Origin: Plantago major
Taxonomy: Eukaryota > Streptophyta > Magnoliopsida > Lamiales > Plantaginaceae
Length of the DNA: 64,000 bases
Direction of reading: 5' to 3'
Assembly (NCBI GenBank): GCA_026545765.1
Contig: CM048839.1
Location: 45,306,677 to 45,370,676, forward strand
How positions within the stretch are numbered: the stretch's first letter is position 1; each line of letters starts with the position of its first letter. Below the pieces are notes generated by a model. It was not told the origin of the DNA. It saw nothing but the letters and a program-made list of their open reading frames with translations, and did no database searches. Made by a program: the position numbers and the translations under genes. Positions 55,901 through 64,000 of this stretch are shown piece after piece.

Positions 55901-56424
55901 CCAAGAAGAAGACATCCAAGCAGAAAGCTCAACAACAATTGAAGACTTGAAGAAAAGCGCAAGATTATCGAATCATGTTCAGATATCTTAGCCAGATATC
56001 TTGTAGACACGAACAGTTTCAAACAAACTGTGTCACAAGATATATCTGAGAAATAAGATACATATCTGAAAACAAGGAAAGTGTCCACAGATATCTATTC
56101 TCAGATACCTTGAGCGTTAACCACGTTTCTGAAAGAGAAATATATATTGCAAACAAAGTTGTTTCAATAAATACAAGTGGTATCTGAAGAATGAAGATAA
56201 GGACGTGCAAAGAATCAGATAACACTAGTCTCTGATATAAAGCATAGTTCCGTTGACACTGAGGACAAAAGTATATAGTACAATGCATTTAATGCACGAG
56301 AGATGTACGAATAAAAGCGGCAAACCGAGAAGAAGACAAAACACCTTTCTGATTACTATACACAGATATCGATAGCTTGAATTTGAGCCTAACGGATACT
56401 ATTCAAACGGCACTCAAATTCATC

Positions 56425-56432
56425 TATAAATA
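56425..56432 (+). promoter_or_regulatory. TATA box of the element D LTR
   Basis: TATAAATA in a CATCTATAAATATC context, about 565 bp into the LTR. Places the R region after about 56460. Confidence 0.5.
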
Positions 56433-56835
56433 TCAACACTTAGACAGCTTGAGAAGATACACGAAACACACAACTCAGAACACAAGACCTTGAACTGCAT
56501 ACGATATCTGATTATCTTACTCTCTCAAAGCAACTTACTTATTATCAAAGCTTTATGTTGCGACTAAAGCTTTTGATCTTGAGTAAACACTGAAGTTCTA
56601 AGTGTCCTGATCCTAAACAAGCAAAGCTATCTGTGAAGGAGTTGAATCAAAAGATCAATTATCTGAGATTCATTCTCTTGAACAGATATCATAAGACTTG
56701 GGTCAAGAAATCGAACAAGATACCATACGCTGTAAAGTGTATTAAGTAACTTAGTTCACAGAGCTATCTGATTAACTGAAAAGTTATTAAGACGCTCATC
56801 TGACAACTCAAACCAAAACCAACACCATAACTGGC

Positions 56836-57035
56836 GTGGAGTACAGGAAGTACTTAGTTTGAAAAATCAGGGAATAACTCCAAGGTTACCGGAGTATAGG
56901 AAGTACTTGATTTGGGAAACTAAGGAATAACTCCAAGGTTATTGAGTATAGGAAGTACTTAGCTAGGGAATAACTCAAAGGTTTCTGAGTACAGGAAGTA
57001 CTTGGCTGTGAAAGCCGGGGAACAACTCAGGGGGA
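56836..57035. repeat. Four-fold repeat in the transcribed part of the element D LTR
   Basis: GAGTA(C/T)AGGAAGTACTT recurs at 56839, 56892, 56944 and 56987, each followed by GGAATAACTC or a variant. The unit is 43-53 bp. Confidence 0.8.
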
Positions 57036-57401
57036 ACATTTGGTTGGGAACCAATTGTTTAAGAATCTTAGAATAGGATTATTGTAAGGAAATCTCAATT
57101 ATCTGTTCTAGTGAATTCTAGGTCTCTGATAGACCGAAGTGGATTAGTTGGAGGATTACGCCACCTCCAGATACCACTATACTTGCTGTGTCATTTACGT
57201 TTCTGTATTTATACTTCAGCAACACACACACACTTATTAACTGTTTCTGCACTTATCTTTATTAAGTCTTCCGCACTCTGATTCTAAGTATCAGATATCT
57301 ATTCAGATATCTGAGAAATATTTGTTATCGACAAAAGTTTTAAAAGACTATTCACCCCCCCCCCTCTAGTCTTTTACTTTGCCGTTATCTGGACCAACAA
57401 G

Positions 57402-57413
57402 TGGTATCGAGCG
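57402..57413 (+). other. Primer-binding site of element D
   Basis: TGGTATCGAGCGGG, a variant of the initiator-tRNA-Met site TGGTATCAGAGC, two bases after the LTR end. Confidence 0.75.
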
Positions 57414-57510
57414 GGAGGTTCACCATATACCTTGAACCTAGATCCCCAGATAGGTGAAGGAACTTTGTCCACTTTTGAGGACTATTTAATTTGTGTGTTA
57501 AGTGTGCAGG

Positions 57511-58640
57511 TATGTCTCTGAGTGATGCACCAGTTCTCAAACCAGAGAACTACGAGAAATGGAAGAATAACATGATGCTCCACCTTGAAGCCATAAGTGA
57601 CGAGATGATCGAAGTAATAAAGAATGGCCCAATAGTCATTCAACAACTTAAGCAAGTCATGGAGGTTTCGAGTGGAAGAGACAGAGATCAAAGCGAAGGA
57701 TCTTCACAAGCGATCGTCAACCGGTGGAAGATCTCTGGTCACGTTATTCTGAACCAAAGCTCAGAGAACGCTGGACATCGGACGATGCCAAGAGGAATCG
57801 TTTGGCTGGTCAAGCTCGTAACATCATCATCGATCGACACGGAGCACACGAAGGTAAAGCGTGGGTGCTAAAGCAGCGAAAGTTGCACGGCAACCGATTG
57901 AAGAAATCGTGCGGGCCGAGAAAACCAAGGAAAACAAGTTCGAAGTTCTAAAGTTGAAATTTCAAAATTTCAAACAAGGTCCCACTGAAACTCTGGAAAA
58001 ACTTGATTTCAGGTTTACACCTCTCATGAGTGATATGGTAGCACTTGGGGAAAGCAATAGATACTCTCAGTCTGAGAAGATTAAGACTATTGTCAGAAGT
58101 CTTAACCACAACTGGGAGCATACTAAATTCTTTTATTTTAACCAAGGTATGCCAAATATCACTCCAAAGGAACTTTCTCTCATCTTGCTACTGTTGACTA
58201 TGAGACAACTCAGAGAGAACAAACAACTGAAAAGTTGCAGAATGTTGCTCTAGTTACTCAAGGAACTTCTGAAAAGAAGAAAAGCAAGGAGGAGACTGAG
58301 GATGCTCTTGCTGCAAAGCAAATGAGTAAATTTGTCAGTCGAGAAATTGAGAGAAGAAAAGCCAAAGAGAAGCTGAAAAAGCATCTAGGCTCAAACTATC
58401 ACCAGTACAAAAATATGCAAAGCTCATTTGAACAAGCGGATCATAAAGCATCATGTCTCGAGGAAGCGAAATTGGAAACGATATCTGCTTTTCTGTCGTA
58501 AACACAGCCACTTCAAGAAGGATTGTCCTGCCCTCAACAAACTAAGGACAGGCGACAAGAAAGATAGAAGAATCTTGAGAAGAAGCCAGAAAGCTTTGTT
58601 AACTGAAGAAAGAAAATCCAAATTCAACTGGATGCTCTAG
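57511..58640 (+). pseudogene. Gag of element D
   Basis: Starts MSLSDAPVLKPENYEKWKNNM, the usual Copia Gag opening. The core (FEVLKLKFQNFKQGPTETLEKL, LNHNWEHTKFF) lies in 57861-58253. A remnant CCHC zinc knuckle (FCRKHSHFKKDCP) is at about 58485-58530, with one Cys missing. Open pieces lie in three frames, so at least four small indels separate them. Confidence 0.75.
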
Positions 58641-58807
58641 ACGTTGAGATAGATTCTGAAGATGACAATTCAGATGATTCAACCCTACCATCATCAGAAT
58701 TATGTGGAGTTACTCATGATATAATCGACTTCGGCCTCAAGAAGAATGAAATGTGTGGAGTTCTTTGAAATTGACGGACGGACATCTCCAACATAGAAAA
58801 CTGTCTT

Positions 58808-60007
58808 ATGGCTGATGAGGTAACACATACTTCTTGCTACACTTATGAAAGTGATGAAGAGGAAATAAAAAATCTAGAAAATCTCAGGAAAGAACTTGAC
58901 ATCTATGAAAGAGAATTTCTAATGATTCGAGCTAGAGCCGAAAACCTTGAAGAAGAAAAGAATTCTCTTGAAAAGGAAAATTCTCAATTAGTTAAAGAAT
59001 CTGAGAGAAAGGATGCTGAAAATGCATTTCTCAAAGCTCAGATATCTGAGACTGAAAAGTCACATGAAGAAGCAATGGCTGTGTTACGAAAGAATTATGA
59101 AAATCTTCTTTCTGAAAACAAGGAACTCAAGAAGAAAGAACTATCTTTTCAATCTTATGCCAAAGCTTGTGACACTCTTACTGAAGTACAATCTTACTTA
59201 AGAGATCCTTCAGAAAAGAACGGACTTGGGCTGAATACACAGACAGATTGTTCTATCACTCTGAATAAGAGTAAGGAGAAAAGAACATTTGTAAGTACTC
59301 AGCAAGACGGTTCCCATGCAATCTATAGTATCGATGAAAAGACAAAGATTGTTGACAAAGGAAAGGCAGCTGCGACTAGACCTTTGTGGGAAAAACAAGT
59401 CAAAAACAAAACTGTTGGGTACGTCTCTGAAAAGAAACACAACACTGAAAAGTTTAAACACCCACAGTGCTATGTCTCTCAAAAAGGTAGAATTGCAGGG
59501 GCTGGCAAATTCTCCCATGTCACATTTTCTGGAAAGAAATTGGATCAACCAGAGACTAGCAAAGCTGCTGAGAAAAGATCTCAGATAGCTTCAAGTGCTC
59601 GAAACGGCATTGGCTACAAAGGCATCGGAAAACAACTTGCTCATGAGTACAAGCAGGAGCAAGAACGATGGCTGAAAGCTAGAATTGCTCAAAGCAATTA
59701 TCAGAAGTGGAAGTTAAATCAAGCCACTGAAAATCTGAATGCCAGGGCTAGAAGAAATCTGGCATGGAAGGCTAAGTTTGCTGAAAAGCAAACTCGTAAA
59801 CCCCAGTATCTGAAAGCATCATATGGAGCACCTAGGAACACACCAAGGAAGAAAATAATTCTTACTAATGATAACTTTCATTCAAAAAGAATTCCTCCTT
59901 ACGTTCCTGTCAGACAAAAGCATATTTCAAAGAAATTCATTCAAAAATGGATTCCTACTGGAAGAACTTTTGATTCTGACGGTTCCATCAAAGATATGAG
60001 AACCTAA
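58808..60007 (+). CDS. Coiled-coil linker region between Gag and protease of element D
   Basis: 399 open codons. Residues about 15-110 are a long Glu/Lys-rich coiled coil (IKNLENLRKELDIYEREF onward). The rest is basic and Lys/Gln-rich, ending IQKWIPTGRTFDSDGSIKD. A TAA at 60005-60007 is in frame with the following protease and so breaks the polyprotein. Such linkers occur in long Copia elements. Confidence 0.65.
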   Translation: MADEVTHTSCYTYESDEEEIKNLENLRKELDIYEREFLMIRARAENLEEEKNSLEKENSQLVKESERKDAENAFLKAQISETEKSHEEAMAVLRKNYENLLSENKELKKKELSFQSYAKACDTLTEVQSYLRDPSEKNGLGLNTQTDCSITLNKSKEKRTFVSTQQDGSHAIYSIDEKTKIVDKGKAAATRPLWEKQVKNKTVGYVSEKKHNTEKFKHPQCYVSQKGRIAGAGKFSHVTFSGKKLDQPETSKAAEKRSQIASSARNGIGYKGIGKQLAHEYKQEQERWLKARIAQSNYQKWKLNQATENLNARARRNLAWKAKFAEKQTRKPQYLKASYGAPRNTPRKKIILTNDNFHSKRIPPYVPVRQKHISKKFIQKWIPTGRTFDSDGSIKDMRT

Positions 60008-60025
60008 TCTCCTGTTTCCTGTTGT

Positions 60026-60712
60026 GTGCAGAATGCTTCCTGGACTAAAGCACAATGGCTATTTGATAGTGGATGCGGAAAGCACATGACAGGAGACAAA
60101 GCAAATCTGGTCGATTACAAAGCTTGCAACACAAGACTAGATATCAAATTTGCTGGAGGAGAATTAAATCCCTCTCTGGGATTTGGCAACGTCAAATTGG
60201 GAACTTTAACAATCACTGACGTATTACATGTTAAGGATTTGAAATACAATCTATTTAGCATGAGCCAGTTTGCAGACAAGGGTTTTACTATAAAATTCAA
60301 AGCTAAATACTGCAAACTAATTGACAATGAGTCAAAGCAGACAGTCTTAGTTGGTCGGCGGAAAGGCAGTCTTTATGTTGCTTATTGGGCATCTGCCACA
60401 ACTGAAGAATGTCTCATGGTGAGTCAATCTGGTCACACAGAAGAGCACTGGTTATGGCACAAAAGAATGAGTCACTTGAATTTCAAAACTCTGAATAGAC
60501 TTGTCAAGAAAGAGTTAGTGGTTGGCCTTCCCAAAACATCTTTCAGAAAGGATGGTATCTGTTCTGCCTGTCAGATGGGGAAACAATCTAAGATCTCTTT
60601 CAAGTCCAAAATCAGACACTCTAGTGTTAGACCACTGCAACTTTTACACATGGATCTATTTGAATCATCTGTAACTAGTTATGCAGGAAAGAAGTATATG
60701 CAGTTGTTGTAG
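60026..60712 (+). CDS. Protease and integrase N-terminal part of element D
   Basis: The protease active site is WLFDSGCGKHMTGD (Asp-Ser-Gly). The GAG-pre-integrase zinc region HWLWHKRMSHLNF...CSACQMGKQSK follows, then the start of the integrase core (LHMDLFESS; the first Asp is present). The frame ends at 60712 because AT is duplicated near 60696, two bases in the YAVVVVDDFS region. Confidence 0.85.
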   Translation: MQNASWTKAQWLFDSGCGKHMTGDKANLVDYKACNTRLDIKFAGGELNPSLGFGNVKLGTLTITDVLHVKDLKYNLFSMSQFADKGFTIKFKAKYCKLIDNESKQTVLVGRRKGSLYVAYWASATTEECLMVSQSGHTEEHWLWHKRMSHLNFKTLNRLVKKELVVGLPKTSFRKDGICSACQMGKQSKISFKSKIRHSSVRPLQLLHMDLFESSVTSYAGKKYMQLL

Positions 60713-61734
60713 ATGACTTCTCAAGATTCACTTGGGTTGTCTTTCTGAAACAAAAATCTGATGCCAGGGTGGAGATACCAAACCTGCTGAAAAAGCTTGA
60801 AGTCATGAAAAATGACAAGGTATCTGCAATCAGAACAGACCATGGTACTGAGTTTGTCAACCAGTACATAAAGGAGTTTTGTACCTGCAAAGGTATACAA
60901 CACCAACTTTCCTCTATAAGAACACCTCAACAAAATGGTGTTGCAGAAAGGAAAAACAGAACCCTTAAAGAAGCTGCAAGGACAATGCTAGCTGACACTG
61001 AGATAAGTGAAATTTATTGGGTTGAAGCTGTAAACACAGCCTGCTACACTCAGAACAGATGCTTGATAAACAAACACCATGACAGGACCCCCTATGAAAT
61101 CTTGGTTGGTAGACCCCCTAATATCAAACATCTGAGAGTATTTGGTTGTAGATGTTTTGTTCTAAACAATGGGAAAGATTATCTGAAAACATTTCAACCA
61201 AAGGCAGATGAAGGTGTTTTTCTTGGCTATTCCACAAACAGCAAAGCTTACAGAGTTTACAACAAAAGAACAAAGAAAATTGAAGAATCAGTTCATGTTG
61301 TATTCTATGAAGGAAGTAAGAAAACACCTCCTATTGATGAACTCTCAGAAAAGTTCAAAGAACTATTGCTGAGGGATCCTAAAGAAGAATCCTCAGAAAG
61401 GAAAAACATCATTATGGAAAGTGAGGATGACTCTGACGTAGAAAAGCTTGAAAAGCCTAGTAACAACAAGATGACTCACAAACATGATGAGGAATTTCCT
61501 ATGAGTTTTCCAGAAATGGAACAGGTTACTGAGAACCTTCATCATGAAAAGGTATCTGAAAATAAGAATGCTGAAATGCATGTCTCAGATATCTCTAACA
61601 TCGAAAAGTGTCAGATATCCATGACATTTCCCATATGTCAGATATCTCAGATACTGAAAAAGTATCAAATCAAAATCTTAGTGATTCACATTCAGATCAC
61701 CTGGATATTGATCCTACTAGCACTAAACCTATGA
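60713..61734 (+). pseudogene. Integrase core of element D, continued in a shifted frame
   Basis: IRTDHGTEFVN (second Asp), TPQQNGVAERKNRTL (Glu) and HLRVFGCRCFVLNNGKD are present, so the catalytic triad survives, but only across the frameshift. The C-terminal part is Ser/Asp/Glu-rich with repeated SDIS words. A one-base loss near 61600 moves the frame again. Confidence 0.85.
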
Positions 61735-61949
61735 TGAAATGGATCAAAGATCATCCTACAAAGGATATAATTGGACCAATTAATCAAGGTGTTAGGACTA
61801 GGAGAGCAATAGCTGAAAATGCTAACTCTCTCTTTGGATGCTTCATCTCGAATATTGAACCTAAAAATATAGAAGAAGCATTAGGAGACCAAGACTGGAT
61901 CTCTGCAATGCAAGAAGAGTTGGATCAATTTGAGAGAAACAAAGTCTGA
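61608..61949 (+). pseudogene. Integrase to reverse-transcriptase linker of element D
   Basis: Contains RTRRAIAENANSLFGCFIS and EEALGDQDWISAMQEELDQFERNKV, the standard start of the Copia RT region. It ends in TGA where TGG (Trp, in NKVWKLVP) is expected. The next 450 codons continue in the same frame. Confidence 0.85.
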
Positions 61950-63389
61950 AAACTAGTTCCATTTATAGAAGGAATATCTGTGATTGGAACTAAATGGGTT
62001 TTCAGAAACAAGATGAATGAATCTGGTGAAATAACCAGAAACAAAGCAAGATTGGTTGCCAAGGGATTTACTCAGACTGAAGGCTTAGATTTTGATGAGT
62101 CATATGCACCAGTTGCCAGATTAGATGCAATAAGACTCTTTCTAGCCTTTGCAGCTCATAAAGATTTCAAAGTTTATCAGATGGATGTCAAAAGTGCATT
62201 TCTAAATGGTGAACTTGCAGAAGAAGTTTATGTTGAGCAACCACCTGGCTTTGAAGTTTCCTCAGAAAGTAGAATGGTCTATAAACTACAGAAAGCTCTG
62301 TATGGACTGAAACAGGCTCCAAGAGCATGGTATGACACTTTGGCCAAATACCTTCTGAAAAGTGGTTTCAAGAAAGGTGAAGTTGATAAAACTTTATTTA
62401 CCTTAAATCATGATGGGAAACTACTCTTAGTTCAAGTATATGTTGATGACATCATATTTGGATCTAAGGACAAGCAACTTTGTAATGACTTTGCAAATCT
62501 CATGAAAAGCAAGTTTGAGATGAGCATGATGGGAGAAATGAATTATTTCCTAGGATTGCAAGTCAAGCAACTCAATGATGGAATATTCATTAGTCAAACA
62601 AAGTATGCAAAAGACATGCTCACAAAATTCAATCTTAAGCCTTCTGAAAAGAATGCTAAGATACCTATGAGCATTGGAACCAAAATGACCTATACTGAAT
62701 CAGACAAGAGTGTTGAAGAACATAAGTATAGGAAATTGATAGGTTCACTACTTTACCTCACTGCAAGTAGACCTGATATTCAATATGCCATTGGAGTATG
62801 TGCTAGATTTCAGACAAATCCAATGCAAACACACTACAACATTGCTATGAAAATATTAAGGTATGTGAAGGGTACAGTAGATGTAGGATTGTGGTATCCT
62901 AAAGAAAGTGGATTGAGTTTAGCTGGGTACTCAGATGCTGATTATGCTGGATCATTGCTTGATAGGAAAAGCACCTCAGGAACTTGTCAGTTTCTGGGCA
63001 CTAGACTTATCTCATGGTTTAGCAAGAAGCAAAACTCAATTGCGACTTCTACCACAGAGGCTGAATATATTGCTGCTGGTTGTTGTGCAACACAAATTCT
63101 GTGGATACAACAACTTAAAGACTATGGACTCGATGAGAAGAAAACTCCCATTTTCTGTGACAACACAAGTGCTATTGCGATTACACAGAATCCTAAATTT
63201 CATGCCAGAACAAAGCACATTGATGTTAGACATCACTTCATCAGAGACCATGTTGAAAAAGGCAATATAGAGATACTCAAGATTGGCACTGAAGACCAAC
63301 TTGCAGATATCTTCACTAAGCCACTACAAGAAAGTAGATTCTTAGCCTTAAGACATAGTCTTGGACTAATGGAACTACCAATGAACTGA
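61950..63389 (+). CDS. Reverse transcriptase and RNase H of element D
   Basis: 469 open codons, essentially complete. Landmarks are [40 protein letters not shown] split over RT blocks, [13 protein letters not shown] (first Asp), [21 protein letters not shown], and RNase H with [26 protein letters not shown] and the final ADIFTKPL. It copies the element RNA. Stop at 63387-63389. Confidence 0.92.
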   Translation, partial: KLVPFIEGISVIGTKWVFRNKMNESGEITRNKARLVAKGFTQTEGLDFDESYAPVARLDAIRLFLAFAAHKDFKVYQMDVKSAFLNGELAEEVYVEQPPGFEVSSESRMVYKLQKALYGLKQAPRAWYDTLAKYLLKSGFKKGEVDKTLFTLNHDGKLLLVQVYVDDIIFGSKDKQLCNDFANLMKSKFEMSMMGEMNYFLGLQVKQLNDGIFISQTKYAKDMLTKFNLKPSEKNAKIPMSIGTKMTYTESDKSVEEHKYRKLIGSLLYLTASRPDIQYAIGVCARFQTNPMQTHYNIAMKILRYVKGTVDVGLWYPKESGLSLAGYSDADYAGSLLDRKSTSGTCQFLGTRLISWFSKKQNSIATSTTEAEYIAAGCCATQILWIQQLKDYGLDEKKTPIFCDNTSAIAITQNPKFHARTKHIDVRHHFIRDHVEKGNIEILKIGTEDQLADIFTKPLQESRFLALRHSLGLMELPMN

Positions 63390-64000
63390 AAGAGTTCAAG
63401 TATCTGAAACGGGCAACCAGAGAAGAGGTATCTGGAACGGAAAACCAGAGAAGAGGTATCTGGAACGGGTATCCAGAAAAGAGAAAAGAGAAATCTGGAA
63501 CGGGAATCCAGAAGTCAAAAAGGGTAAAAAGCAAAAAGATAGCTTAAGATCTCTGAGACGGGAACTCAGATATCTGAATCATTCTATAAACGGGGAACAC
63601 AAAAGAGAATAGTATAACTATATGCAGTCAACTGCTCTCTTGAAACTCGCATTATTTCTATCTTGATGAAAAACTTGGAAAAATCCTAAGTATAAGACAG
63701 ATTCAGATGCGAACAGTGTCCTTGCTCATACAGAATTGTGATTCAGATAGCAAGTCGCCAAAACTCAATAAATGGGCACAATTACACTTGCTGATTGTGA
63801 TCATTGCTGAAGAAGCAATGGTGACCCTCGATGAAGTTAAGCAATTGATCTGTGCGGTGGAAATTAATTCACAGTAATTAGTGGACTGTTGAAATTCAGA
63901 CATGGCCCACTAAGCATTTAATGCCGAACTAGCTTTTGCTCATGCCTGTTTGCAAATTACAGATACGTACACACAAAATCAATTTGTATGTATTTGTCTG
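63390..64000 (+). other. Post-pol region of element D
   Basis: Non-coding as far as seen. Begins with a tandem array at 63401-63570: TATCTG(G/A)AACGGG..CCAGA units starting at 63401, 63429 and 63457, then looser copies. The polypurine tract and 3' LTR should follow outside the window. Confidence 0.6.

Larger units (their letters stand above)
55859..57399 (+). repeat. 5' LTR of element D (1541 bp)
   Basis: Boundaries are inferred from TG...CA termini and the adjoining primer-binding site. TATA box TATAAATA at 56425-56432. Contains eight GATATC words and a four-fold repeat at 56836-57035. A C-rich run precedes the end (about 57354). Confidence 0.75.
55859..64000 (+). mobile_element. Element D: Copia retrotransposon with long LTR (truncated by the window end)
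   Basis: 5' LTR 55859-57399 (TGTTAGGTC...CCAACA), a Met-tRNA primer-binding site, then gag, a long coiled-coil linker, protease, integrase, reverse transcriptase and RNase H in Copia order. The LTR length and the linker resemble the SIRE/Maximus group (tentative). The coding region is mostly preserved but holds several frameshifts and a nonsense codon. The 3' LTR is not reached. Confidence 0.88.

Noticed and set aside
58235..58501. Separate small basic protein in element D
   Set aside because: It is the Lys-rich end of Gag displaced by a frameshift.

Overview
This is plant nuclear DNA, most probably from a eudicot. Two spliced host genes of plant type are recognisable: a peroxisomal enoyl-CoA hydratase/isomerase and a GDSL esterase/lipase. 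About three quarters of the window is nested retrotransposons carrying plant-type primer-binding sites (tRNA-Asp-, tRNA-Arg- and tRNA-iMet-like). I could not fix the species.

Layout. 1-4.4 kb is a small gene island on the minus strand: the first exons of an unrecognised gene run off the left edge, followed by a three-exon ECHIA-type gene (stop 1540, start 4133). 4.5-6.9 kb is a decayed Helitron, with a 3'-terminal hairpin plus CTAG and a broken Rep/helicase fragment. 7-11 kb is AT-rich DNA with short repeats. 11.0-12.5 kb is a five-exon GDSL lipase gene on the minus strand, intact except for one frameshift in exon 1. 12.5-15.9 kb is intergenic and holds a tandem duplication.

15.9-47.3 kb is a three-level nest. 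Element A (minus, 15896-47322) is an Athila-like LTR element. Element B (plus, 24459-46464), of the same family, is inserted in A's 5' LTR with TSD TATAA. Element C (minus, 29871-44208), a Tat-lineage Gypsy element with dual RNase H and an antisense gene, is inserted in B's 3' region with TSD GAAGG. A and B keep gag (A also a protease) and a post-pol, env-position ORF, but have no reverse transcriptase, RNase H or integrase, so they look like a non-autonomous family mobilised in trans. A keeps a 623-bp GT-AG intron just before the env-position ORF. B lacks exactly that intron, which suggests B descends from a spliced genomic RNA.

47.3-49.3 kb is flanking DNA with a Stowaway-like MITE. 49.3-55.9 kb is the left part of a badly decayed Copia element (E) with a LINE-like insertion (19-bp TSD). 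55.9-64.0 kb is a second, much better preserved Copia element (D; long LTR, gag, coiled-coil linker, PR, INT, RT, RNase H) whose 3' LTR lies beyond the window. D appears to have inserted into E.

The two recognised host genes are independent. Most of the interest lies in the retroelements: splicing of the env-position gene, a leader hairpin and C-tract, an antisense promoter inside C, and an odd mosaic divergence between C's LTRs.
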